Positions 14,997 to 22,161 of a stretch of 46,502 nucleotides of DNA are shown here, piece after piece. The first letter of the stretch is position 1. Each line of letters begins with the position of its first letter. Under the pieces are notes generated by a model. The model was not told the origin of the DNA. It did not search any database and saw only the letters and a program-made list of their open reading frames with translations. The translations under genes and the position numbers were made by a program. The DNA comes from Clostridia bacterium (GTDB lineage: Bacteria > Bacillota > Clostridia > Christensenellales > UBA1242): positions 1-46,502 of the forward strand of contig JAGBFI010000038.1 in assembly GCA_017936585.1 (NCBI GenBank), in the 5' to 3' direction.

Positions 14997-16016
14997 TTAT
15001 CTTCTCCTTCTTATAAGTATTCTTGCATAAGGGTCTTTTTTGCCAACATTTTGCAGAGAAAGTTGCTTTGGCTTTGGCAACCCCTGCTCCACAACTGCGA
15101 AAAAATGTGGATTGATGTCAATAATTTCAAATTGTTCTGGATTATATTTGTCCAAAAACGTAACTGGAACACCCATCACCCCAAAATAATCTTCAGGAAT
15201 TTCTGTGTAAGTCTTCACCTCAATGGCATCATAATTGTCATAAGTTGGATATTCTTCTGGAGAATAACGCTTATAAAGCACAAGCTCCTGATTGTGTTTT
15301 TCAACCTCCAAGTTTGTGAACCAACAAGAAGTTGACACTCTCACCATTTTCTTTCCATCAACAACTTTGTGAAAATTCTCACTTGAGTCTGGCACAAAGA
15401 AAAACATTCCAACGTTGAAATTTGTATATCCAGTTCTGATGCGATTTTCTTTGAAAAGCTTAAACACTTCCTTATATGTCAAAGCGTTTGTGTTCCCCAT
15501 AATGACAAAGTCTTTGTTGTGCTCAGCCAAAAGTGAAACAAATTCTCTAAAAAGCGAAAAAGGTGGATTTGTGACAACGATATCCGATTCCTTAAGAAGA
15601 GCAACACATTCTGGCGAGCGAAAATCGCCATCTCCTTGCAAGCGCTGCATAACATTCTTGTTGTTTTTCAAAAGATATTCCACATCAAACAAATCAACAG
15701 CCCCATCGCCATTTGCATCGACAACCTCATTGATTTCAATCTTGTAAGGAGGTTTCTTTTGCAAAACAATTTCCGTTTCAGCAACAGATGAATTAACATA
15801 GCTAGTTGCAATCAATTTTTTCAAGCCAAGATGATTGAAATTGAGCGCAAAATATTTAAAGAAGTTGCTTTCATACGGGTCATCACAGTTGCAAAACACG
15901 ATTTTGTCCCTAAACTGAAGCTTATAGTTCTTCAACTCAAACTCAATGTCAGAAAGCTGAGTGTAAAACTCATCTGCTTTTTTCTTTTTTGCATTTGAAA
16001 GCAGTTTAATTGCCAT
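14997..16016 (-). CDS. EcoRI-type adenine-specific DNA methyltransferase
   Basis: This 339-residue protein resembles the EcoRI modification methylase family, which adds a methyl group to adenine N6 in DNA. The N-terminus has DEFYTQLSDIEFEL and FCNCDDPYESNFFKYF, both typical of the family. The catalytic motif TNPPFSLFREF lies near residue 153, after a GDGDFRSPEC segment. Before it, near residues 97-112, sits DANGDGAVDLFDVEYL, which looks like a calcium-binding EF-hand or dockerin loop. The ATG at 16016 has GGGGAAG upstream. The gene is the first of an operon with the DUF262-HNH nuclease, one base apart, and an inositol-phosphatase gene. Confidence 0.9.
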   Translation of the reverse strand: MAIKLLSNAKKKKADEFYTQLSDIEFELKNYKLQFRDKIVFCNCDDPYESNFFKYFALNFNHLGLKKLIATSYVNSSVAETEIVLQKKPPYKIEINEVVDANGDGAVDLFDVEYLLKNNKNVMQRLQGDGDFRSPECVALLKESDIVVTNPPFSLFREFVSLLAEHNKDFVIMGNTNALTYKEVFKLFKENRIRTGYTNFNVGMFFFVPDSSENFHKVVDGKKMVRVSTSCWFTNLEVEKHNQELVLYKRYSPEEYPTYDNYDAIEVKTYTEIPEDYFGVMGVPVTFLDKYNPEQFEIIDINPHFFAVVEQGLPKPKQLSLQNVGKKDPYARILIRRRR

Positions 16017-16055
16017 TTTCTTCCCCTTTTAACTAAAAATTCATCATTCGAAAAC

Positions 16056-16064
16056 ATTATATCA
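16056..16064 (-). promoter_or_regulatory. Extended -10 promoter of the methyltransferase operon
   Basis: On the minus strand TGATATAAT is a consensus extended -10 element (TG, one base, TATAAT). The -35 region is weak. The predicted leader is about 33 bases and includes the GGGGAAG ribosome binding site. The 240-base gap between this operon and mscL (16017-16256) holds nothing else except the mscL terminator. Confidence 0.45.
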
Positions 16065-16223
16065 TAAATAAATTCAAAAAACTATAATTTTTATGGAAAA
16101 TGCAAGAAATATAAAAAAGTACAGTGGTTTTTGAGAAAAATTTTCAACCTTCATTAAAATTTCACTCAACTTAAATCTCAAAAATTAAAAGAGGGGCTTA
16201 AGATTTTCAAATTTCACCACATT

Positions 16224-16248
16224 AAAAAAGGCTGATGTTTTTCAGCCC
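16224..16248 (-). terminator. Terminator after mscL
   Basis: On the minus strand GGCTGA (at 16247-16242 the complement of TCAGCC) pairs with TCAGCC (complement of 16230-16235) around a six-base loop and is followed by six T. It lies just after the mscL stop codon. This is one of the more GC-rich and convincing terminators in the window. Confidence 0.75.
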
Positions 16249-16256
16249 TTGTGTTT

Positions 16257-16982
16257 TTATTCTTTTTTCTTTCTTGTTTTCTTTACTGGCTTTGTTTTCT
16301 TTTCGTCTTCTTCGGTTGCTGGAGCGGATTCCGCTTTTTCTTCTTTCGCTTCCGCTTGAAGCTCCTCTGCTGCTGTCAACTCCGCTGGCTTTTCGTTTTG
16401 CTTTTTAAGTTCTTCCAAAATACTTGTCAAAAGTTCTTCTTGAGTTGGCTTTGGTGGAACTGGAGCAGGTTTGTTTTTCTCACGAAATTCCGCAGTTGCC
16501 TTGAGCACCTCGTCATAATTTTTCATGTTCACGCCAGCAGCTTTGAGTTGTTTTCTCTCTGCTCTTGTTGGATTTGCTTTGATGGCTTTATTCAAATATC
16601 CTCTCGCGTTCATAAAAATTTTCAACACTGTGAAAAGCACGAAAGCAACCAAAATGAAGTTGAGAATTGCCGTGATGAATGCGCCCCAGTCAATGTAGAT
16701 ACTTTTTGAGAGGTCAATGATTTGATTGAGATTTTCATCAAGCACAAACGCGCCGTTTGAGTCTGTTTGATAAACAACCTTCAAAAATGTGTAAGCAGAG
16801 TCAAGTCCTGCACCACCCAAAGACAAAAGCCAATTGATGCAAGGCATGATGATTTTGTTTGTGAGAGCCGTCACGATTGCAGTGAACGCACTTGCCACAA
16901 TAACACCGATAGCCATATCTACGACATTGCCGCGGCTGATAAATTTTTTGAAATCAGCAAAGAATTTTTTAATTTTTCCCAT
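16257..16982 (-). CDS. mscL: Large-conductance mechanosensitive channel with long C-terminal tail
   Basis: MscL opens under membrane tension to release solutes during hypo-osmotic shock. The first 135 residues show the family features: an amphipathic N-terminal helix (FKKFISRGNVVDMAIGVIVASAF), the first membrane helix, a periplasmic-type loop with a DSNGAFVL segment, and a second membrane helix (WGAFITAILNFILVAFVLFTVL). Unusually, about 100 residues follow, with a basic stretch, a proline-rich PAPVPPKP segment and a tail rich in lysine, glutamate and alanine. Typical MscL proteins have 130-150 residues, so this is nearly double. The ATG at 16982 has GGGAGAAAG upstream. Confidence 0.9.
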   Translation of the reverse strand: MGKIKKFFADFKKFISRGNVVDMAIGVIVASAFTAIVTALTNKIIMPCINWLLSLGGAGLDSAYTFLKVVYQTDSNGAFVLDENLNQIIDLSKSIYIDWGAFITAILNFILVAFVLFTVLKIFMNARGYLNKAIKANPTRAERKQLKAAGVNMKNYDEVLKATAEFREKNKPAPVPPKPTQEELLTSILEELKKQNEKPAELTAAEELQAEAKEEKAESAPATEEDEKKTKPVKKTRKKKE

Positions 16983-17001
16983 AATCTTTCTCCCTGCCTT
17001 A

Positions 17002-17031
17002 ATAATACAACAAAAAGTGACAAAAAGGCAA
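17002..17031 (-). promoter_or_regulatory. Promoter of mscL
   Basis: On the minus strand TTGCCT (17026-17031) and TATTAT (17002-17007) are separated by 18 bases, just upstream of mscL. The predicted leader is about 13 bases and still contains the GGGAGAAAG ribosome binding site. Confidence 0.45.
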
Positions 17032-17072
17032 ACCGTTTGACATAAAAAAACAAATTTTCTCTCTTTTTACAT

Positions 17073-17105
17073 AAAAAAAGTGGATGTTTCCTTATCCACT
17101 TTTTA
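17073..17105 (-). terminator. Terminator after the 1,361-residue surface protein
   Basis: AGTGGAT (17079-17085) pairs with ATCCACT (17094-17100) around an eight-base loop. On the minus strand it is followed by seven T, and on the plus strand by five T, so it can act in either direction. It lies 37 bases after the stop codon of the surface protein gene. Confidence 0.75.
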
Positions 17106-17141
17106 TAATTCTCTATTCGTCTTTCAAACAAAGTTCAAACA

Positions 17142-20100
17142 TTAACCGAAGAGACTTACACCGTCACTCATAATATAAGAGAATCTCACGCCGAGCACGG
17201 TTTCAAGCCAGTTTGAAGATATACTTCCAGAGGCTGTGATTGACTTTCCTTGTAGAAGGTCCCAACCAAGTGAGCGTGTCCAATATTCCACAGTGTCGCC
17301 TCCGTCCGCACCAAGCAAGAACGCTGCAAAATCTGATGCCTTTGCACTGAGGTCACTAAACGCCCCAAGCTCGTCTTCAGCCACAGTTTTAAGCCCCGCG
17401 CTTGTCATTTGGAAACTTTCCACAAGGGTTTGTGTGCCGGCATCTGCAAATTGCTCGAAGCTTGAATTTCCTGCACCTGCAAAGGTGAAGTTTGCATTTG
17501 AAGAATCTTTGCCAACATTGACAAACATCTTACTGCCAGTCCAAATCCAGCCCTCTTGAGCTTTTTGACTTGTCACCGCTCCCACAGTGAGAACCTTGTC
17601 GCTGACAACGGTAAAGTTTTCTTTGTAAGTTCCATATGTCGCCCAGTCGCTTGGATATTCATCCGCCGCCACGCCATAGTCGCTCACTCTCCATTTGATA
17701 GGCTCAACCTTGAAGAAATATCTGTCCCCCTCGGTCACTCTCACACTTGTGCCATTCAGCGTCAATGTGGTTGTTTTTTCAGCGGTCAGCATTGCATATT
17801 TCACGCCGTTATATAAATACACTGGCACTTTCACATCGTCAACCCCATCAAAATAGTTGAGATAATATTCCGCCACTGCCGTTGCAGGAGTAAATGTGTT
17901 CGCCAAAGTAGCATTCAAAGAATTTCCAACATAGGTTTGAGGATATTCCCCGTCCTCGAAATAGAAATACTTGTCCGTTGCATCATATTTCAGTCTGTTC
18001 CCTGATGTTTTCATGAAGAATGCTTGCACAGTATAAGTTGTTCCCGTAACACTTGGTACCAGCGGCGTCAATGTGTTGTTTTCATACATATACCTTGTTT
18101 CATCACTCATTATCAAGCCAACACCCAAGAAAACGTATCCGTCTGTCGGATTTCCACTGAAAATCATATCGTATTTTAACAACAAATCATCTATTCTTGC
18201 TGTTTCTGTATCAGCCGAACCGGAAACCATTCTTTTGGTTATTCCACTCGAAGTTGTATAACTATAAGAAATCGTCCCTCCAATGGTTGATTTGACAAAA
18301 GCCCCCTCACTTTCTGAAAAGGTCATAATTTCCATGAGAACAGTACAGAATAAAGGTTTCCACTGTGCATAAAGCGTCACATCGGCATTGCTGTTATAAT
18401 TATCAAGCCAAGCATATGCCGTTCCGGAACCATCCGCTTTCGTGTTCCACCCATTTGCCTCAAAGCAATCTTCCAATGTCAAAGTGTTGTCTTGTTCAAT
18501 CAAGAAGCTGGCTCCATGCATCTTATAGGCAGTCTTCGTTGTCAAAGTCCCACTTCCGCCATTGGCATCATAAGTTATCGTGTACCGCTGCCCCATGTAA
18601 ACCATCAACTCAACCGATTCGGTTGGAGTCCACACATAGTCAATATATCCTTCTCCGTCATAATCTGTCAATGTTGGTGCAGACCCAATGTTCAACAAAT
18701 ATTTCTCGTAGCCGTGCTTATCTCCTTGTGTTGACATAATTGTAAATCTAATTTGTTTTGTGGAATAATCTGTTGAAAAGGTTTCCGTTGCTCCAACGCT
18801 AATTGCACCACCGCAGTCTCCCACATAAATCCCCTCGTCCCAATACAATTCCAAGTCACCTTCGTCTTGTGCATTTGCTCCAGCATAAGTCACTTTAAAA
18901 TCTCTTGTTTCAGTTGACTTCACAGCTTCCGTCAAGTTCAAATGCAACGCCGGACGCACTGGCAGCATTCCTGTCAACCCCCAATTGCCAGAGTTGCCAT
19001 TGCCATCTGGGCTCATCGCAGTAGGATAATAGCCCGGAGAGTAATAATGAGCACTTCTCGCTCGAGGGTAATCGCTATACACATTCTCTTCTATCTTGCC
19101 TATCAATTCATCGTTTGTGTAACCTCCACCATTTCTAAACTTAGCTTGATAATAAGTCACATCCCAAATTGAATCTCCAACACTCACAGAATATCCAACC
19201 TCAGTTTTACTTGGAAGCCATAACTTGTCATTGATCCACGCAAAATAATTGTATTTTGATTCGATATTACTTGCAGCGGTATTTGCGTACTTTGCATCTG
19301 TCAAAGGAGTTGTGGACTCGTTCAAACTTGTGCGTGCGCTTGTTGAGGTTGTATAGTTTATATAGTTTTGTCCCGCTTGATAACCTACATCCTTTGGTGC
19401 CACTATAAAATCACTTAAATCGTTTTCTCCATCAACAGACATTGTAAATGGGGCAAAAACACTGGAAGAAGACTGCACGGCGGTCGACAACTGCGTTGTT
19501 GCCGTACTTGTCGTTCCACTTTCATATGAAACATATTCACCGCCATTGTTGAGCGTCACCGCCCTTATGTATGAAGTTCCATACACCGAAGTAGGGTTTT
19601 CAATTTGAACATACGTGTTCTTCAAGTTCGCCGCCCATAACGAGAACAGTGCTCCATCAGAGAATCCATAATAATCCCCTTCTGACGACCCCCGCGCCTC
19701 AAATAATTCTTGTTTGTCACTGGACAGCCAAAGGGTTGCAATTGTGTTTCCTTTTGAGTCTTTTGTTAGATATGTTACATGCCAATCAAGCCCCCCAAGT
19801 CTGACAACCATATCAACACCATCACTGTTGGTGTAAGATCTGATTCTCTCCGCATTTATTCCTTCCGAAGCAATTTCATCAATGTTTGTTGTGTCAGTCA
19901 AACTACTTTCAAAGTGTCCAAGAAACGTATCCAAATTCGTTGAATCAAACTTTTTGTTCTCCTCATCCCAAAGTTCATCAACCCTCTCTGCAAGATAAGG
20001 TTGTATTGCTGCTGTCAAGTTTAAGTGCAATGCAGGACGAACAACAAAACCATTGACCACATTAAAATATGTATAGTTTGTTCCTGAAGGATATAAACCC

Positions 20101-21227
20101 CAAAAACATTGTGATGTCGTGGTTCTGCCGGATCTTGTGAAAGCACAGTTGTATGCATTGCTTGTTGTCGAACCAACATTACCCAAAATTGAGGAACTTG
20201 TTGATTTTCCGTCCCCAAATTCTCTTTGAGCTTCACTCAACCTCCAGATTCCATAGTATGTGTCATTGTAACCGAGTTCCGCCAAACTTGGAATCCACAA
20301 TTTGTCATTCGCCCAATTATAATACAATGAATGGGCAGCCATCATTCCAGCGTGGCTATACCATGTTGGACTTGTGACTGGTGCTGCAGAATCGTTTGTG
20401 TTTGTGTATGTTGAGTTGACATTGCAATTAACTGAGTTTTGATCTTTTTGCCATGAAATTTTTGATGGTGGAACAATATAATCCGTCAAATCATTAAATT
20501 CCCCTGGAGTTGAAATGGTGAATGGGGCAAAAACGCTAGAGGATGATGGGGATACCTCACTATAATATGTTTCTGTAGCCGTTGACGCATATTTCCCACC
20601 ATTGTTCAGAGCAACAGCCCTAAGATAAGACAAGCCATATACGTTTGAAGGATTCACAGAAGCCCATGCATCTGTTGAAAAATTTGGTGTCCATCTGCTA
20701 TATAAAGCACCATTTAAAAATCCGTAATATTCTCCTTCTGTTTGAGAGCGGCCTGAAAAAGCTCTTTGATAACTGCTTGAAAGATAAAGAGTTATGATTT
20801 TGTTTCCATCATCATCTGGTGAAGCATAAACAACAGTCCAATCAAGGCCACCAAGTCTGACAACCACATCACTGCCGACTGTGCTTCTTATTGTATTGGC
20901 ATTCATATAATTAAAAGCATAGGAATCAAGACTGCTATACGACTCACCAAAATAGTTTAAGAATGTGCTTAAATTCTCTTTGTTGAAAGAATTTGTTGAA
21001 GAATCCCAAAGTTCATCGACATACACATAGCCCGAACTAGTCTCAGCTAAAAAACCACCGCTGACACACACAACTCCGCCGAGCATCAAAGACAGAGCGA
21101 TGCTGGCTGCAAGTTTTAAAGGCTTGCTAGTGCCATCCCCCCGAACACTCCTGAGTTTAAATCCCCAGTAGATTGGGCTAAATATTTTTTTGAAAAATAT
21201 TTTCAATTTAAAAAACAACTTTCTCAT
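17142..21227 (-). CDS. Secreted surface protein with tandem DUF6273-like modules and InlB-type repeat
   Basis: This is a 1,361-residue exported protein. A basic N-terminus (residues 1-38) precedes a hydrophobic signal or membrane anchor (about 39-61). Two long repeats follow (about 70-414 and 415-768). Each starts with VDELWD, contains a VVRLGGLDW segment and a WINDKLWLPS or WANDKLWIPS segment, and ends with VRPALHLNLT, the pattern of DUF6273-type modules. An InlB/Listeria-Bacteroides repeat follows (about 879-957, YTITYDANGGSG to TLYAQW). The C-terminal 270 residues contain FEDGEYPQT and VEPIKWRV and look like a third DUF6273-like module. There is no C-terminal anchor. It lies next to uppP and the giant surface protein. 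Its ligand is unknown. The ATG has no ribosome binding site and a -10 box lies six bases upstream. Confidence 0.85.
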   Translation of the reverse strand: MRKLFFKLKIFFKKIFSPIYWGFKLRSVRGDGTSKPLKLAASIALSLMLGGVVCVSGGFLAETSSGYVYVDELWDSSTNSFNKENLSTFLNYFGESYSSLDSYAFNYMNANTIRSTVGSDVVVRLGGLDWTVVYASPDDDGNKIITLYLSSSYQRAFSGRSQTEGEYYGFLNGALYSRWTPNFSTDAWASVNPSNVYGLSYLRAVALNNGGKYASTATETYYSEVSPSSSSVFAPFTISTPGEFNDLTDYIVPPSKISWQKDQNSVNCNVNSTYTNTNDSAAPVTSPTWYSHAGMMAAHSLYYNWANDKLWIPSLAELGYNDTYYGIWRLSEAQREFGDGKSTSSSILGNVGSTTSNAYNCAFTRSGRTTTSQCFWGLYPSGTNYTYFNVVNGFVVRPALHLNLTAAIQPYLAERVDELWDEENKKFDSTNLDTFLGHFESSLTDTTNIDEIASEGINAERIRSYTNSDGVDMVVRLGGLDWHVTYLTKDSKGNTIATLWLSSDKQELFEARGSSEGDYYGFSDGALFSLWAANLKNTYVQIENPTSVYGTSYIRAVTLNNGGEYVSYESGTTSTATTQLSTAVQSSSSVFAPFTMSVDGENDLSDFIVAPKDVGYQAGQNYINYTTSTSARTSLNESTTPLTDAKYANTAASNIESKYNYFAWINDKLWLPSKTEVGYSVSVGDSIWDVTYYQAKFRNGGGYTNDELIGKIEENVYSDYPRARSAHYYSPGYYPTAMSPDGNGNSGNWGLTGMLPVRPALHLNLTEAVKSTETRDFKVTYAGANAQDEGDLELYWDEGIYVGDCGGAISVGATETFSTDYSTKQIRFTIMSTQGDKHGYEKYLLNIGSAPTLTDYDGEGYIDYVWTPTESVELMVYMGQRYTITYDANGGSGTLTTKTAYKMHGASFLIEQDNTLTLEDCFEANGWNTKADGSGTAYAWLDNYNSNADVTLYAQWKPLFCTVLMEIMTFSESEGAFVKSTIGGTISYSYTTSSGITKRMVSGSADTETARIDDLLLKYDMIFSGNPTDGYVFLGVGLIMSDETRYMYENNTLTPLVPSVTGTTYTVQAFFMKTSGNRLKYDATDKYFYFEDGEYPQTYVGNSLNATLANTFTPATAVAEYYLNYFDGVDDVKVPVYLYNGVKYAMLTAEKTTTLTLNGTSVRVTEGDRYFFKVEPIKWRVSDYGVAADEYPSDWATYGTYKENFTVVSDKVLTVGAVTSQKAQEGWIWTGSKMFVNVGKDSSNANFTFAGAGNSSFEQFADAGTQTLVESFQMTSAGLKTVAEDELGAFSDLSAKASDFAAFLLGADGGDTVEYWTRSLGWDLLQGKSITASGSISSNWLETVLGVRFSYIMSDGVSLFG

Positions 21228-21233
21228 GTTATT

Positions 21234-21262
21234 ATTTTACATATTAACAAAATTTTTAGCAA
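21234..21262 (-). promoter_or_regulatory. Promoter of the 1,361-residue surface protein, predicted leaderless
   Basis: On the minus strand TTGCTA (21257-21262) and TAAAAT (21234-21239) are separated by 17 bases. Exactly six bases separate the -10 box from the ATG at 21227, and no Shine-Dalgarno sequence is present, so the transcript is predicted to begin at the start codon. Confidence 0.5.
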
Positions 21263-21333
21263 ACTATTTTGACGAATTTTTCATATTTTTGGCAAGTTTT
21301 TCTTGAGTTTGTCCACATTTTGTCCACAATGGC

Positions 21334-22095
21334 TCAAACAAAAAACAATGAAACAAGAGAAATGATGACGAGATAGAACGAAAACCACTTGAGATTTGAC
21401 TTGCTTGTCAGCCTCATCATCACCTTGATTGCAAAGATTCCCACCAAAAATGCTGCCACGAATGAGAATATTGTGGATCCAACTGGAAGGTTGACTTCCA
21501 TGCCCTCAACTGTGATTTCGTAGATTTCCATGACAAGCGACAAAAACACAATTGGAATGGACATCAGAAAGGAAAACTTTGCGACCTCCTCTTTGTTCTT
21601 TCCGGCAATCAGGCCAGCACTTATGGTTGTGCCAGAGCGCGAAATTCCTGGAAAGACCGCAAAGCCTTGAGCGATGCCCATGAAAACGGCTGTTTTGGTG
21701 TCGAGTTCCCCGAGTTTTTTGCTTTTGGAAAGCCCCTCCGCCAAAAGAAGTAGCGACGCTGAGATGGCAAAGCAAACCGGCAAAAGCCCGCCTGCAAACG
21801 ACTGCTTTACAAGTGGCATGATCACCAGCACGATAAGGCAGGTTGGAATTGTTGCTGCGACAAGGTTCATAGTCTGCTTCGAGAAAGGGTGCCTAAGCAT
21901 CTGCCACACATCTTTGTGGAAAACAACCACAATTGACAGCAAGGTTGCCACATGAAGAAAAATGCTCAAAAACAAGCTCTCCTCAATGCCAAAAATTTTT
22001 GAAAACAAAACGAGATGACCAGAGGATGACACTGGCAGAAACTCGGTGAGCCCTTGGAGCACTCCCAAAAAAAATAAAGCAAGGAAATTTTGCAT
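21334..22095 (-). CDS. uppP: Undecaprenyl-diphosphatase
   Basis: UppP (BacA) removes a phosphate from undecaprenyl pyrophosphate, recycling the lipid carrier for peptidoglycan and other surface polymers, and gives bacitracin tolerance. The 253 residues contain about eight hydrophobic segments and both signature motifs: QGLTEFLPVSSSGHLVL near residue 14 and FPGISRSGTTISAGL near residue 148. The length is near normal. AGGAGAAAG precedes the ATG. It follows the giant surface gene by 66 bases on the same strand, and could be partly read through from it, since only a weak hairpin lies between them. Confidence 0.96.
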   Translation of the reverse strand: MQNFLALFFLGVLQGLTEFLPVSSSGHLVLFSKIFGIEESLFLSIFLHVATLLSIVVVFHKDVWQMLRHPFSKQTMNLVAATIPTCLIVLVIMPLVKQSFAGGLLPVCFAISASLLLLAEGLSKSKKLGELDTKTAVFMGIAQGFAVFPGISRSGTTISAGLIAGKNKEEVAKFSFLMSIPIVFLSLVMEIYEITVEGMEVNLPVGSTIFSFVAAFLVGIFAIKVMMRLTSKSNLKWFSFYLVIISLVSLFFV

Positions 22096-22131
22096 AACTT
22101 TCTCCTTGCTTTTATTTTATTATTTTTGCAC

Positions 22132-22153
22132 TGAAATTATTTGGACAATTTCA
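22132..22153 (-). repeat. Small inverted repeat after the giant gene
   Basis: TGAAATT (22132-22138) and AATTTCA (22147-22153) form a seven-base stem with an eight-base loop, just after the stop codon of the giant surface protein. On the minus strand it is not followed by a T run, so it is a poor terminator and read-through to uppP is plausible. Confidence 0.35.
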
Positions 22154-22161
22154 ACTTTTTG

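Noticed and set aside
14991..15000. Frameshifted fusion between the methyltransferase and the DUF262-HNH protein
   Set aside because: Both frames have intact ends, with a clear TAA stop, a one-base gap and a GTG start with its own ribosome binding site, so they are separate coupled genes.
14432..15016. 194-residue plus-strand open frame antisense to the DUF262-HNH gene
   Set aside because: It is opposite a conserved gene with strong motifs, and its translation looks like a random reverse-strand frame.
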